64,000 bases of DNA from Pseudomonadota bacterium (GCA_021822115.1 JAJZSA010000003.1:4579-68578); one strand, 5' to 3'. Shown: positions 37,145 through 47,776, counted from the first letter of the stretch. Notes: generated by a model not told the origin, from the sequence alone. Numbers and translations: made by a program.

Positions 37145-40100
37145 TTGGAATCGCCGTTAGCGCTCGCCGCCCGCAAAGGGTTTTCGCCTGCCATCGCCAT
37201 CGTGATCTGGCTGCTGGTGTGCTGGATCGGCACGACCTGGGTGATGGACTCTCGCTCCGCCAATCTGCTCGCCCTGCGCACGGATGAAGCACGCCAACAG
37301 CACGCCCAGCTGCAAAGTGAAGTCGCGCAGACCCTGGCCCATCTGCACAGCCTGCCCGCGCTGCTGGCCAAGGAACCGGAGATCGGCGCACCGCTGCAAC
37401 AGCCCGGTCGTCGCGCCCTGCTTGCCAACGCGAACCGCCAACTGAAGCTCGCCGTGTCGATCATGAACGTGTCGGAAGCTTTCCTGCTCGACCACAACGG
37501 CCTGTGCATCGCCTCCAGCAACTGGGATGCAGCAGACAGCTTCGTCGGCACGCGTTATGCCGAGCGCGAATATTTCCGCAGTGCGGCACAAGGCAAGCCG
37601 GGTTACCAGTTCGCGGTCGGCAAGAAGACCGGCATCCCCGGGCTGTACTTCAGCGCCCCCGTGTCTCAGGACGGACGACTGCTGGGCGTGGCGGTGCTCA
37701 AGGTGAACCTGCCGGCCCTGACCAACTGGATCGCTTCGCCCGGCACGCTGATCAGCGACCATCACGGCGTGGTGATCCTGGCGACCGACCATGCGCTGGA
37801 GATGCACCACCTGCCCGGTTCCGACGTCATGGCGCTGCCGCCGAGCGTGCGCCTGAACCGCTATCAGCGCGACGAGATCCCGCCGCTGCCACTCAGCGTG
37901 AGCGACAAGGTGGCCGGCACCACGCTGTATCGGCTGGGCGACAGCGCCACCCCGCTGCAATGGCTGCACAGCGCCTCGCCGAACGGCGAGCTGCAACTCA
38001 ACGAGCTGCAATCCAACCCCTCGCTGGCTCACCGCACGGCCGAACGCCTGCAGGTATTCCTGCTGGCCGCCGCGCTGGGTGTAGCACTCATCATGCTGGT
38101 GAAATACCGCATCGATGCCTGGCGCGAGCATGCGCAGGACGAGTTCCGCCTGCGCGACAGCGAGCAGCGCTACCACTTCCTGTTCGAGAACAATCCGCTG
38201 CCGATGTGGGTGTTCGACGAGAGGACGTTGCGTTTCCTGGAAGTGAACGACAGCGCGGTGGAACATTACGGCTACTCGCGCGAAGAGTTCGCACGGCTCA
38301 CCTTGCGCGACATCCGCCCGGCGGAGGACGTGCCCCGGCTCGACCAGGCACTGAACAACACGGTCGGCCGCAAGGTGCGCACCCTCACGCAACACTACAA
38401 GAAGAACGGCGAACTGATCGAAGTGCTGATCAACGCCATGCCGATGGAATATCGCGGACAGCCGGCACGCATGGCATTGCTGGAAGACGTCACCGAACGT
38501 GTGCATGCGGAACGCCGCCTGCAACGGCAGCTCGTCTTCGCGCGCGCACTGAACGAGATCGCCCGCGTGGTGGTGGAACACAACACGCCCGCCGCGCTGC
38601 TGGAAGGCGTGGCCCAGCACATCGGCGACACGCTGGATTGCGACCGTGCGCTGATCTACGACGTCTCGTTCACCCGCCATGTGGCGGACGGCATGGCGGA
38701 ATGGCTGAACCCGGCTCAGCCCGGGATCGTCTCCACCAAGGCCTGCTATCCGCTCGACATCTTCTATGCCGGGGCGGATGAGATCCGCCGCACGCGCCAT
38801 CCGCTGATCAGTCATAGCGACGACATGGCGGCGGCCTTGCGCAGCGACGGTTCGGGCGAGTTGCTGCACGGCAAGATGATGATCGGCAGCCTGCTGTGGT
38901 ATCCCGTCGCCTTCCATGACGACGGCTATTACCTGCTGACGCTGAACTACCTGTCGCCCTCGCGCCACTGGGATGCCGAGGAACTGGCCTTCCTCGATTC
39001 CGCCAGCCAGATGGTGGGCGTGGCGCTGGAGAAGATCCGCCTGCTGCTGCAACAGGAAGCCGCTGCCAACGACCTGCGTATCGCCGCCACCGCGTTCGAA
39101 TCGCAGGAAGGCATGATCATCACCGATGCCGACAACCGCATCCTGCGCGTGAACAAGGCCTTCACCCGCATCACCGGCTACACGCTGGACGAGGTGCGCG
39201 GCCACAATCCCAAGCTGCTCGCCACCGGCCGCCAGGATGCCGACTTCTACCGCGAAATGTGGCGCCAGTTGCGCACCCAGGGCACCTGGGAAGGCGAGAT
39301 CTGGAACCGCCGCAAGAGCGGCGAGACCTATCCCGAGCACCTGTCCATCTCCGTGGTGCGCAACCTGCAAGGCGACATCACCCACTACGTCGGCTCCTTC
39401 GCCGACATCACAGCGCGCAAGCAGGCCGAAGAGGAAGTGCGCAGCCTGGCCTTCTACGACCCGCTGACGCATCTGCCCAACCGCCGGCTGCTGCTCGACC
39501 GCGTGCAGCAGAGCTGGGCCGGCACCCTGCGCAACAAGCGTGGCTGCGCCCTGTTGTTCATCGATCTGGACAACTTCAAGAACCTGAACGACACCCTGGG
39601 CCACGATTACGGCGACCTGCTGCTGCAACAGGTCGCACAGCGCCTGGAAGCCTGCGTGCGCAGCGGCGACACCGTGGCGCGTCTGGGCGGCGACGAATTC
39701 GTGGTGATGCTGGAAGACCTGAGCGCGGAGCGCATCGAAGCGGCCGAACAGACCGAGGGCGTAGCCGAGAAGATCCTGGCGGCGCTCAACCTGCCCTACC
39801 AGCTGGCCGGCACCGAATACCACAACACGCCCAGCATCGGTGCCACCCTGTTCCACGACCATCAGCACAATCCGGAAGAGCTGTTCAAGCACGCCGACAT
39901 CGCCATGTACCAAGCGAAGAAGGCGGGCAAGAACACCCTGCGCTTCTTCGACCCCGAGATGCAACAGATCATCACGGCGCGCGCCACCCTGGAACACGAG
40001 ATGCGCAGCGGACTGGAGCACCACGAGTTCGAACTGTATTACCAGTTGCAGGTGGACGAGCAACGCCAGCCGCGCGGCGCCGAGGCGCTGATCCGCTGGA

Positions 40101-40741
40101 ACCACCCCAAGCTCGGCCAGGTCTCGCCTGCGAATTTCATCCCGCTCGCCGAAGAGAGCGGCCTCATCGTGCCGCTGGGACGCTGGGTGCTGGAGACTGC
40201 CTGCGCACAGCTCAAGGTGTGGCAGGATGCGCCGGCGACGCGCCACCTGCAGCTCGCGGTGAATGTGAGTGCCAAGCAGTTCCGTCAGCCTGATTTCGCC
40301 GAACAAGTGATGGCGATCGTGCGCGCGAGCGGTGTCGACCCGACCGGCCTCAAGCTTGAACTGACCGAGAGCATGCTGCTCGACAGCACCGCCGACATCG
40401 TCACCACCATGCGCACATTGCGCGAGTTCGGCGTGCAGTTCTCGCTGGACGATTTCGGCACTGGCTATTCTTCACTGCAATATCTGAAAAAGCTGCCGCT
40501 GGATCAGCTCAAGATCGACCAGTCTTTCGTGCGCGACCTGATCGAAGATGCCAGCGACCGCGCCATCGTGCGCACCATCATCGCCATGGCGCTCGAACTG
40601 GGGCTGGACGTCATCGCCGAAGGCGTGGAAGAAGAACCGCAACTCCACTTGCTGCGCGACAAAGGCTGCAAATGCTTCCAGGGCTACCTGTTCTATCGCC
40701 CACAATCGGCCGATCAGCTCGCCACACAACTCGCCGCTTGA
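37145..40741 (+). CDS. Multidomain Cache-PAS-GAF-PAS-GGDEF-EAL c-di-GMP protein
   Basis: A 1198-residue membrane protein beginning with TTG (AGGAGAGAG just upstream). Order: membrane helix about 13-34, periplasmic dCache-like sensor about 40-300, second helix about 305-324, PAS about 345-455, GAF-like about 470-635, PAS about 645-765, GGDEF about 770-935 (RLGGDEFVV intact) and EAL about 950-1190 (GAEALIRW, SLDDFGTGYSSLQY, EGVEEE). Both catalytic motifs look complete, so it could make and degrade c-di-GMP. The GGDEF I-site RxxD cannot be confirmed by eye. It may respond to a periplasmic ligand. Confidence 0.93.
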   Translation: MESPLALAARKGFSPAIAIVIWLLVCWIGTTWVMDSRSANLLALRTDEARQQHAQLQSEVAQTLAHLHSLPALLAKEPEIGAPLQQPGRRALLANANRQLKLAVSIMNVSEAFLLDHNGLCIASSNWDAADSFVGTRYAEREYFRSAAQGKPGYQFAVGKKTGIPGLYFSAPVSQDGRLLGVAVLKVNLPALTNWIASPGTLISDHHGVVILATDHALEMHHLPGSDVMALPPSVRLNRYQRDEIPPLPLSVSDKVAGTTLYRLGDSATPLQWLHSASPNGELQLNELQSNPSLAHRTAERLQVFLLAAALGVALIMLVKYRIDAWREHAQDEFRLRDSEQRYHFLFENNPLPMWVFDERTLRFLEVNDSAVEHYGYSREEFARLTLRDIRPAEDVPRLDQALNNTVGRKVRTLTQHYKKNGELIEVLINAMPMEYRGQPARMALLEDVTERVHAERRLQRQLVFARALNEIARVVVEHNTPAALLEGVAQHIGDTLDCDRALIYDVSFTRHVADGMAEWLNPAQPGIVSTKACYPLDIFYAGADEIRRTRHPLISHSDDMAAALRSDGSGELLHGKMMIGSLLWYPVAFHDDGYYLLTLNYLSPSRHWDAEELAFLDSASQMVGVALEKIRLLLQQEAAANDLRIAATAFESQEGMIITDADNRILRVNKAFTRITGYTLDEVRGHNPKLLATGRQDADFYREMWRQLRTQGTWEGEIWNRRKSGETYPEHLSISVVRNLQGDITHYVGSFADITARKQAEEEVRSLAFYDPLTHLPNRRLLLDRVQQSWAGTLRNKRGCALLFIDLDNFKNLNDTLGHDYGDLLLQQVAQRLEACVRSGDTVARLGGDEFVVMLEDLSAERIEAAEQTEGVAEKILAALNLPYQLAGTEYHNTPSIGATLFHDHQHNPEELFKHADIAMYQAKKAGKNTLRFFDPEMQQIITARATLEHEMRSGLEHHEFELYYQLQVDEQRQPRGAEALIRWNHPKLGQVSPANFIPLAEESGLIVPLGRWVLETACAQLKVWQDAPATRHLQLAVNVSAKQFRQPDFAEQVMAIVRASGVDPTGLKLELTESMLLDSTADIVTTMRTLREFGVQFSLDDFGTGYSSLQYLKKLPLDQLKIDQSFVRDLIEDASDRAIVRTIIAMALELGLDVIAEGVEEEPQLHLLRDKGCKCFQGYLFYRPQSADQLATQLAA

Positions 40742-40794
40742 ACCTGTCCCGCCTGGCGCCGCAAGGCGCCATTTCCGCACGTCCTGCATAGTCG

Positions 40795-40868
40795 CTTTGT
40801 CGACATAAGTAAAAATCTGTTGCGCAAACACCGGATATTGGTGCTAGCATGGCCGCACTTTGTCGACA
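40795..40868. promoter_or_regulatory. Paired TGTCGACA palindromes flanking the GntR gene promoter
   Basis: The same 11 bases, CTTTGTCGACA, occur at 40795-40805 and 40858-40868, centre to centre 63 bp (six helical turns). Each contains the perfect palindrome TGTCGACA; the second extends to TTGTCGACAA. Between them lie TTGCGC and TGCTAGCAT as weak promoter elements. They are candidate operators for the GntR regulator whose gene starts 13 bp downstream. Confidence 0.55.
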
Positions 40869-40880
40869 ATCCGCCTAGCC

Positions 40881-41558
40881 ATGCATATCCCGCCCCCCCA
40901 ACAAGGCACCCTCGCCGACCTCGCCGCCCACCGCTTGGCGCAGAGCATCGTCACCGGTGAACTGGCGCAGGGCCAGAAGCTGAACGAGGCCGAACTGGCC
41001 GAGCGCTTCGGCATGGGGCGCGGCCCGCTGCGCGAAGCACTGCGCCATCTGGAAGGCATGCGGCTGGTGAAGCGCATCCCCAATGTCGGTGTGCGCGTGG
41101 TGGTGCTGGACCGCAAGACGCTGTCCGACCTGTACGCGGTGCGCGAAGCGCTGGAAGGCATGGCCTGCCGCATCGCCGCCACCCAGATGAGCGACGACGA
41201 CATCGCCCAGTTGGCCGCGCTGCTCGACAAGCACGAAGCACAGATCGCCAAGCAGGGCGGCAAGGTGTACGCGCAGAGCGAAGGCGACCTCGATTTCCAC
41301 TACCAGATCGCACGCGGCAGCCGCAACCAGATGCTGATGGACCTGCTCGGCAGCGAGCAATACCAGTTGCTGCGCATGTGCCGCCATCGCACCAGCCGTC
41401 TCTCCCAGCGCACCCTGCCCGCGCTCGACCAGCACCGCCAGATCGTCAACGCGCTGGCGAACCGCGACGGCGAGCTGGCCGAACTGCTGATGCGCCGACA
41501 CATCCAGGGCGCATGGCGCAGCATCAGCGAAATGATCGACAAAGAGGAAGCGGCATGA
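40881..41558 (+). CDS. GntR family transcriptional regulator of the propionate cluster
   Basis: A 225-residue FadR/VanR-type regulator. The winged HTH is at about 12-75 (LADLAAHRLAQSIVTGELAQ, then ELAERFGMGRGPLREALRHLEG) and the C-terminal FCD effector domain shows metal-ligand-like residues (DLDFHYQIA, HRQIVNALANRD). It is the first gene of the prp cluster, where many betaproteobacteria have a GntR regulator sensing 2-methylcitrate or a similar acid. ATG 40881 is preferred over an in-frame TTG within the second palindrome. Confidence 0.9.
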   Translation: MHIPPPQQGTLADLAAHRLAQSIVTGELAQGQKLNEAELAERFGMGRGPLREALRHLEGMRLVKRIPNVGVRVVVLDRKTLSDLYAVREALEGMACRIAATQMSDDDIAQLAALLDKHEAQIAKQGGKVYAQSEGDLDFHYQIARGSRNQMLMDLLGSEQYQLLRMCRHRTSRLSQRTLPALDQHRQIVNALANRDGELAELLMRRHIQGAWRSISEMIDKEEAA

Positions 41559-41570
41559 ATCACCTTCCCT

Positions 41571-41683
41571 GTCATTCCCGCGCAAGCGGGAATCCAGTGC
41601 TGCCGTCATCCAACATGCAGTTGGGGTTCGTCCGCTGCGCGGAATCGTTTTATTCGCTGGATTCCCGCTTGCGCGGGAATGAC
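41571..41683. repeat. Inverted pair of REP-like repeats between the GntR gene and prpB
   Basis: The 27 bp at 41571-41597 are exactly the reverse complement of 41657-41683, with 59 bp between. Each arm is itself palindromic (ATTCCCGC/GCGGGAAT), so this is a REP doublet. A third, near-identical copy lies at 21015-21043. No transposase is encoded nearby. The pair could form a large stem in the mRNA before prpB. Confidence 0.85.
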
Positions 41684-41703
41684 CATATTTATGGAGATCA
41701 CCG

Positions 41704-42597
41704 ATGACACAGAAATCCACCAGCCCCGGCAACAAACTTCGCCAAGCCGTCGCAAACAATCACCCGCTGCAAGTCGTCGGCGCCGTCACCGCCTATTGCG
41801 GCATCCTCGCGCAGAAGACCGGCCACAAAGCGCTCTACCTTTCCGGCGGCGGCGTGGCGGCTTCATCGCTGGGCATCCCCGACCTCGGCATCACCACGCT
41901 GCATGATGTATGCGAAGACACGCGCCGCATCACTGCCGCCAGCGACCTGCCGCTGCTGGTGGACATCGACACCGGCTGGGGCGGTGCTTTCAACATCGCG
42001 CGTGCCACCCGCGAAGTCGCGCAAGCAGGTGCGGCCGGTTTCCACATCGAAGACCAGGTGATGCAGAAACGCTGCGGCCACCGCCCGAACAAGGCCATCG
42101 TCAGTCAGCAAGAGATGGTGGACCGCGTGAAGGCTGCCGTGGATGCGCGCGTGGATGACAGCTTCGTCATCATGGCGCGCACCGATGCGCTGGCGGTGGA
42201 AGGCATGCAGAGCGCCATCGAACGCGCGCAAGCCTGCGTCGAAGCCGGTGCCGACATGATCTTCCCCGAGGCGATGAACACGCTGGAGCAATACGCCGAA
42301 TTCACCAAGACCGTGAAAGTGCCGGTGCTGGCCAACATCACCGAGTTCGGCGCGACGCCACTGTTCACCACCACCGAACTGGCGAGCGTGGGCGTGCAAC
42401 TGGTGCTGTATCCGCTCTCCGCCTACCGCGCCATGAGTAAGGCGGCACTGAATGTGTACCAGCACATCCTCGCCGACGGCACGCAGAAGAACGTGATCGA
42501 TACGATGCAGACGCGCATGGAGCTTTATGACTATCTGGGCTATCACGCCTACGAGCAACAACTCGACCGCCTGTTCGCCGAAAAAGGCGCCGAATAA
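41704..42597 (+). CDS. prpB: 2-methylisocitrate lyase
   Basis: A 297-residue enzyme of the isocitrate-lyase/PEP-mutase family that splits 2-methylisocitrate to pyruvate and succinate. The catalytic loop [10 protein letters not shown] and the [15 protein letters not shown] metal region are intact. GGAG lies seven bases upstream. First structural gene of the methylcitrate cluster. Confidence 0.97.
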   Translation: MTQKSTSPGNKLRQAVANNHPLQVVGAVTAYCGILAQKTGHKALYLSGGGVAASSLGIPDLGITTLHDVCEDTRRITAASDLPLLVDIDTGWGGAFNIARATREVAQAGAAGFHIEDQVMQKRCGHRPNKAIVSQQEMVDRVKAAVDARVDDSFVIMARTDALAVEGMQSAIERAQACVEAGADMIFPEAMNTLEQYAEFTKTVKVPVLANITEFGATPLFTTTELASVGVQLVLYPLSAYRAMSKAALNVYQHILADGTQKNVIDTMQTRMELYDYLGYHAYEQQLDRLFAEKGAE

Positions 42598-42619
42598 ACA
42601 CACTGCAAGGGAGTATGTG

Positions 42620-43768
42620 ATGAGCGAAGAAACGACATTGCCCAAACCCAAGAAGTCTGTCGCCCTGTCCGGCACCGTCGCCGGCAACACCGCGGTATGC
42701 ACCGTCGGCCGCACCGGCAACGACCTGCACTATCGCGGCTACGACATCCTCGATTTCGCCGAGCAGGCCGAGTTCGAAGAGATCGCGCATCTACTGATCC
42801 ACGGCACGCTGCCCACTGCCGCACAACTCAAGGCCTACAAAGCCCGCCTGCAAAAACTGCGCGGCCTGCCCCAAGCAGTGAAGCAGGCACTGGAAGCGCT
42901 GCCCAAGGATGCGCACCCGATGGACGTGATGCGCACCGGCTGCTCGGTGCTGGGTACGCTGGAACAGGAATCACCGACGCACGACCCGGAACAGACCAAG
43001 CAGATCCTCGACCGACTGATGGCGAGCTTCGGCTCCATGCTGGTGTACTGGTATCACTTCAGCCACAACGGCAAACGCATCGAAGTCGAGACCGATGACG
43101 ATTCCATCGGCGGCCACTTCCTGCATCTGCTGCACGGCAAACCAGCACCCGCTTCCTGGGTGCGCGCGATGCATACCTCGCTCATCCTGTATGCCGAGCA
43201 TGAGTTCAACGCATCCACCTTCACCGCACGCGTCATCGCGGGCACCAACTCCGACATCTATTCCTGCATCACCGGCGCCATCGGCGCATTGCGCGGGCCC
43301 AAGCACGGCGGCGCGAACGAAGAAGCGTTCCGCATCCAGAGTCGTTACCAGAGTGCGGATGAAGCCGAGGCCGACATCCGCGAACGCGTGGCACGCAAGG
43401 AGATCGTCATCGGCTTCGGCCATCCGGTGTACACCATCTCCGACCCGCGCAACGTGGTGATCAAGCGCGTGGCGAAACAGCTGTCTGAAGAGAACGGCGA
43501 CATGCTGATGTACGACATCGCCGACCGTCTGGAGAGCGTGATGTGGGAGCTGAAAAAGATGTTCCCCAACCTCGACTGGTTCTCCGCCGTGTCGTACAAC
43601 CAGATGGGCGTGCCGACCGAAATGTTCACCCCGCTGTTCGTCATCGCGCGCGTCACCGGCTGGGGCGCACACGTGATCGAACAACGCGCCGACGGCAAGA
43701 TCATCCGCCCCAGCGCGAACTATGTCGGGCCGGAGAACTTGAAATGGGTACCGATAGAAAAGCGTTAA
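42620..43768 (+). CDS. prpC: 2-methylcitrate synthase
   Basis: A 382-residue citrate-synthase-family enzyme that condenses propionyl-CoA with oxaloacetate. Visible active-site pieces: [39 protein letters not shown] and the late Asp region LDWFSAVSY. The start [12 protein letters not shown] has AAGGGAG upstream; the longer frame is a shadow of prpB. It follows prpB by 22 bases. Confidence 0.96.
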   Translation: MSEETTLPKPKKSVALSGTVAGNTAVCTVGRTGNDLHYRGYDILDFAEQAEFEEIAHLLIHGTLPTAAQLKAYKARLQKLRGLPQAVKQALEALPKDAHPMDVMRTGCSVLGTLEQESPTHDPEQTKQILDRLMASFGSMLVYWYHFSHNGKRIEVETDDDSIGGHFLHLLHGKPAPASWVRAMHTSLILYAEHEFNASTFTARVIAGTNSDIYSCITGAIGALRGPKHGGANEEAFRIQSRYQSADEAEADIRERVARKEIVIGFGHPVYTISDPRNVVIKRVAKQLSEENGDMLMYDIADRLESVMWELKKMFPNLDWFSAVSYNQMGVPTEMFTPLFVIARVTGWGAHVIEQRADGKIIRPSANYVGPENLKWVPIEKR

Positions 43769-43792
43769 CACCCAAACTGAACGAACCGCCCC

Positions 43793-43923
43793 CCGTTCGT
43801 CCCGAGTAGGCGCAGCCGTATCGAAGGAAGGTAGCAATCTTGGGGAACTATGAAACCCACAAACTAGCGGGCTTCGCCCATCCTTCGATACACCGCGCTA
43901 TGCGCGGCACTCAGGACGAACGG
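43793..43923. repeat. Imperfect inverted repeat between prpC and acnD
   Basis: A left arm (43793-43828, CCGTTCGTCC... ATCGAAGGA) pairs with a right arm (43881-43923, TCCTTCGAT... GGACGAACGG). Inside the right arm a GCGC-rich stem is inserted. The form, with TCGAAGGA and CGTTCGTCC ends, recalls dispersed repeats of proteobacterial genomes. It is unrelated in sequence to the other two repeats in the cluster. Confidence 0.75.
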
Positions 43924-43975
43924 ATTGCTGTGGGCTGTGGCAATAAAAGATTTTGACTTTGGTCAGAAGGAAAAC

Positions 43976-46582
43976 ATGAACACTCAATACTGCAAGCCTT
44001 TAGCAGGCACCAAGCTGGACTACTTCGACACCCGCGCGGCCGTCGAAGCCATCCAGCCCGGCGCTTATGCCAAGCTGCCCTACACCTCCAAAGTGCTGGC
44101 CGAACAACTGGTGCGCCGCTGCGAACCGGAAGCGTTGACCGATGCGCTGAAGCAGTTGATCGAACGCAAACGCGATCTGGATTTCCCCTGGTATCCCGCG
44201 CGTGTGGTGTGCCACGACATCCTCGGCCAGACCGCCTTGGTCGACCTCGCCGGTCTGCGTGACGCCATCGCCGAACAAGGCGGTGACCCGGCGCTGGTCA
44301 ACCCGGTGGTGCCGACGCAACTGATCGTCGATCACTCGCTGGCCGTGGAGGCAGCCGGTTTCGACAAGGATGCCTTCCGCAAGAACCGCGAGATCGAAGA
44401 CCGCCGCAACGAAGACCGTTTCCACTTCATCGAGTGGACCAAGACCGCGTTCAAGAACGTGGACGTGATCCCCGCCGGCAACGGCATCATGCACCAGATC
44501 AATCTGGAGAAGATGTCGCCGGTGATCCAGGCACGCGACGGCGTGGCCTTCCCCGACACCTGCGTGGGCACGGACTCCCACACCCCGCATGTCGATGCGC
44601 TCGGCGTGATCGCCATCGGCGTCGGCGGTCTGGAAGCGGAGACCGTCATGCTGGGCCTGCCTTCCATGATGCGCCTGCCGGATATCGTCGGCGTGAAGCT
44701 GGTGGGCAAGCGTCAGCCCGGCATCACCGCCACCGACATCGTGCTGGCGCTGACCGAATTTTTGCGCAAGGAAAAAGTGGTCGGTGCCTGGGTCGAGTTC
44801 TTTGGCGCGGGCGCGGACAGCCTCAGCATCGGCGACCGCGCGACCATCTCCAACATGTGCCCGGAATACGGCGCGACGGCGGCGATGTTCTACATCGACG
44901 GCCAGACCATCGATTACCTGAAGCTGACCGGCCGCGAACCCGAACAAGTCGCCCTCGTGGAGAACTACGCGAAGACCACCGGCCTGTGGGCGGACCAGAT
45001 GACGGCTGCCGAATACGAGCGTGTGCTGGAGTTCGATCTGTCCAGCGTGGTGCGCAACATGGCCGGCCCATCCAATCCGCACCGTCGTCTGCCGACCTCC
45101 GCCCTGCATGAGCGCGGCATCGCCGACGAAGAAAAGCTGCACGCGGGCCAGGCCGACGAAGCGCAAGGCCGCATGCCGGATGGCGCGGTCATCATCGCCG
45201 CCATCACTTCCTGCACCAACACCTCCAACCCGCGCAACGTGGTGGCCGCCGCGCTGCTGGCGAAGAAAGCCAACGCGCTGGGACTGGTGCGCAAGCCCTG
45301 GGTGAAGACTTCTTTCGCGCCCGGCTCCAAAGTGGCCGAGCTGTACCTGAAGGAAGCGGGCCTGCTGCCGGAACTGGAGAAGCTGGGCTTCGGCATCGTC
45401 GGCTTCGCCTGCACCACCTGCAACGGCATGTCCGGCGCGCTCGATCCGAAGATCCAGCAGGAGATCATCGGCCGCGACCTGTATGCCACCGCCGTGCTGT
45501 CCGGCAACCGCAACTTCGACGGCCGTATCCACCCGTACGCGAAGCAGGCCTTCCTGGCTTCGCCGCCGCTGGTGGTCGCTTACGCCATCGCCGGTACGGT
45601 GCGCTTCGACATCGAGCAGGATGCGCTGGGCACGGACAAATCCGGCAAGCCGGTGACGCTGAAGGATATCTGGCCGTCCGACGCCGAGATCGACGCCATC
45701 GTGGCGGCCAGCGTGAAGCCGGAACAGTTCAGGCAGATCTACAACCCGATGTTCGATCTGGGCGTGATCGAAGCGGCGAAGAGCCCCTTGTACGACTGGC
45801 GTCCACAGTCCACCTATATCCGCCGTCCGCCCTATTGGGAAGGCGCGCTGGCTGGCGAGCGCACGCTGAAGGGCATGCGTCCGCTCGCCGTGCTGCCGGA
45901 CAACATCACCACCGACCACCTGTCGCCGTCGAACGCCATCCTGCGCGACTCGGCTGCCGGGGAATACCTGGCGAAGATGGGCCTGCCGGAAGAGGACTTC
46001 AACTCTTACGCGACGCACCGCGGCGACCACCTCACCGCGCAACGCGCCACCTTCGCCAATCCGCAACTGGTCAACGAGATGGCCGTGGTCAACGGCGAAG
46101 TGAAGAAAGGCTCCCTCGCCCGCGTCGAACCGGACGGCAAGGTGATGCGCATGTGGGAAGCCATCGAGACCTACATGGGACGCAAGCAGAACCTGATCAT
46201 CATCGCCGGTGCCGATTACGGCCAGGGTTCCTCGCGTGACTGGGCCGCCAAGGGCGTGCGTCTGGCCGGTGTGGAAGCCATCGTGGCGGAAGGTTTCGAG
46301 CGCATTCACCGCACCAACCTGGTGGGCATGGGCGTGCTGCCGCTGGAGTTCAAGGCGGGCGAGACGCGCAAGACTTACGCCATCGACGGCAGCGAGACCT
46401 TTGACGTGGAAGGCGACATCGCACCGCGCACCGCGCTGACCGTGGTGATGCATCGCAAGAACGGCGAGACGGTGCGCATCCCGGTCACCTGCCGTCTGGA
46501 TACCGCGGCGGAAGTGCGCGTGTATCAGGCGGGCGGCGTATTGCAACGCTTTGCGCAGGACTTCCTCGAAGGAGCGGCATGA
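43976..46582 (+). CDS. acnD: Fe/S-dependent 2-methylisocitrate dehydratase
   Basis: An 868-residue aconitase-family protein that dehydrates 2-methylcitrate to 2-methylaconitate. Cluster-binding cysteines: AITSCTNTSNP and FACTTCNGMSG. The C-terminal swivelling domain starts around DYGQGSSRDWAAKG. AcnD with PrpF replaces PrpD. AGAAGGAAAAC precedes the ATG at 43976. The gene overlaps prpF by four bases. Confidence 0.96.
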   Translation: MNTQYCKPLAGTKLDYFDTRAAVEAIQPGAYAKLPYTSKVLAEQLVRRCEPEALTDALKQLIERKRDLDFPWYPARVVCHDILGQTALVDLAGLRDAIAEQGGDPALVNPVVPTQLIVDHSLAVEAAGFDKDAFRKNREIEDRRNEDRFHFIEWTKTAFKNVDVIPAGNGIMHQINLEKMSPVIQARDGVAFPDTCVGTDSHTPHVDALGVIAIGVGGLEAETVMLGLPSMMRLPDIVGVKLVGKRQPGITATDIVLALTEFLRKEKVVGAWVEFFGAGADSLSIGDRATISNMCPEYGATAAMFYIDGQTIDYLKLTGREPEQVALVENYAKTTGLWADQMTAAEYERVLEFDLSSVVRNMAGPSNPHRRLPTSALHERGIADEEKLHAGQADEAQGRMPDGAVIIAAITSCTNTSNPRNVVAAALLAKKANALGLVRKPWVKTSFAPGSKVAELYLKEAGLLPELEKLGFGIVGFACTTCNGMSGALDPKIQQEIIGRDLYATAVLSGNRNFDGRIHPYAKQAFLASPPLVVAYAIAGTVRFDIEQDALGTDKSGKPVTLKDIWPSDAEIDAIVAASVKPEQFRQIYNPMFDLGVIEAAKSPLYDWRPQSTYIRRPPYWEGALAGERTLKGMRPLAVLPDNITTDHLSPSNAILRDSAAGEYLAKMGLPEEDFNSYATHRGDHLTAQRATFANPQLVNEMAVVNGEVKKGSLARVEPDGKVMRMWEAIETYMGRKQNLIIIAGADYGQGSSRDWAAKGVRLAGVEAIVAEGFERIHRTNLVGMGVLPLEFKAGETRKTYAIDGSETFDVEGDIAPRTALTVVMHRKNGETVRIPVTCRLDTAAEVRVYQAGGVLQRFAQDFLEGAA

Positions 46583-47766
46583 TGGCCCACGCACCGCAGA
46601 TCAAGATCCCCGCCACCTACATGCGCGGCGGCACATCGAAAGGCGTGTTCTTCCGTCTGGAAGACCTGCCGCCCGCAGCGCAGGTGCCGGGCAAGGCGCG
46701 CGACAAATTGTTCCTGCGCGTGATCGGCAGCCCCGACCCCTATGCCGCGCAGATCGACGGCATGGGCAGCGCGACCTCCAGCACCAGCAAGTGCGTGATC
46801 CTGTCGAAAAGCGCACGCCCCGACCATGACGTGGATTACCTCTACGGTCAGGTCGCCATCGACAAAGACTTCGTCGATTGGAGCGGCAACTGCGGCAACC
46901 TGTCCACGGGTGCGGGCGCGTTCGCGATCCATGCCGGATACATCGACGCGGCACGCCTGAAAGATGGCGTCTGCACCGTGCGCATCTGGCAAGCCAACAT
47001 CAGCAAGACCATCATCGCCCATGTGCCGGTCAAGAATGGTCAGGTGCAAGAGACCGGCGATTTCGAGCTGGACGGCGTGACCTTCCCGGCAGCCGAGATC
47101 GTGCTGGATTTCATGAATCCCTCCGATGACAGTGAAGAAGGCGGCAGCCTGTTCCCGACCGGCAATCTGGTGGACGAACTGGAAGTGCCGAGTGTCGGCA
47201 CTTTCAAGGCCACCATGATCAGCGCCGGTATCCCGACCGTTTTCGTGAATGCAAAAGACATCGGTTACACCGGCACAGAACTGCGCGAAGCCATCAATAC
47301 CGACCCGGCCGCGCTGGCGCGCTTCGAAAAAATCCGCGTGGCGGGCGCATTGCGCATGGGGCTGATCAAAACGCCTGAAGAAGCCGCGACCCGCCAACAT
47401 ACCCCGAAGATCGCTTTTGTTGCGCCACCGGTTGACCATGTGGCCTCCAGCGGCAAGACCATCCGCGCATCCGATGTCGATTTGCTGGTACGCGCCTTGT
47501 CGATGGGCAAGCTGCACCATGCCATGATGGGCACGGCAGCGGTGGCCATCGGCACGGCGGCCGCCATCCCCGGCACGCTGGTGAATCTGGCAGCGGGCGG
47601 CGGTGAGCGCAATGTGGTGAAGTTCGGCCACCCCTCCGGCACCTTGCGAGTCGGTGCAGCCGCCAGCAAGAACGGCGGCGAGTGGAAAGTCGAAAAAGTG
47701 ACCATGAGCCGCAGCGCGCGCGTGCTGATGGAAGGCTGGGTGCGCGTTCCGGGAGACAGTTTTTGA
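46579..47766 (+). CDS. prpF: 2-methylaconitate cis-trans isomerase
   Basis: A 395-residue PrpF with the diagnostic TYMRGGTSKGVFF N-terminus, NCGNLSTGAGAFAI and GHPSGTLRVGA. It isomerises the AcnD product so that an aconitase (AcnB) can hydrate it. The presence of acnD-prpF and the absence of prpD agree. Coupled to acnD by an ATGA overlap. Confidence 0.96.
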   Translation: MMAHAPQIKIPATYMRGGTSKGVFFRLEDLPPAAQVPGKARDKLFLRVIGSPDPYAAQIDGMGSATSSTSKCVILSKSARPDHDVDYLYGQVAIDKDFVDWSGNCGNLSTGAGAFAIHAGYIDAARLKDGVCTVRIWQANISKTIIAHVPVKNGQVQETGDFELDGVTFPAAEIVLDFMNPSDDSEEGGSLFPTGNLVDELEVPSVGTFKATMISAGIPTVFVNAKDIGYTGTELREAINTDPAALARFEKIRVAGALRMGLIKTPEEAATRQHTPKIAFVAPPVDHVASSGKTIRASDVDLLVRALSMGKLHHAMMGTAAVAIGTAAAIPGTLVNLAAGGGERNVVKFGHPSGTLRVGAAASKNGGEWKVEKVTMSRSARVLMEGWVRVPGDSF

Positions 47767-47776
47767 TGTACGTTTT

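Noticed and set aside
37157..40306. A reverse-strand frame of over 1000 codons
   Set aside because: Antisense shadow of the GGDEF-EAL gene, rich in H, Q and G without domain signs.
44000..46594. An 860-residue reverse-strand reading frame
   Set aside because: Antisense to acnD; its residues are low-complexity (H, R, G, A, V rich) with no motif.
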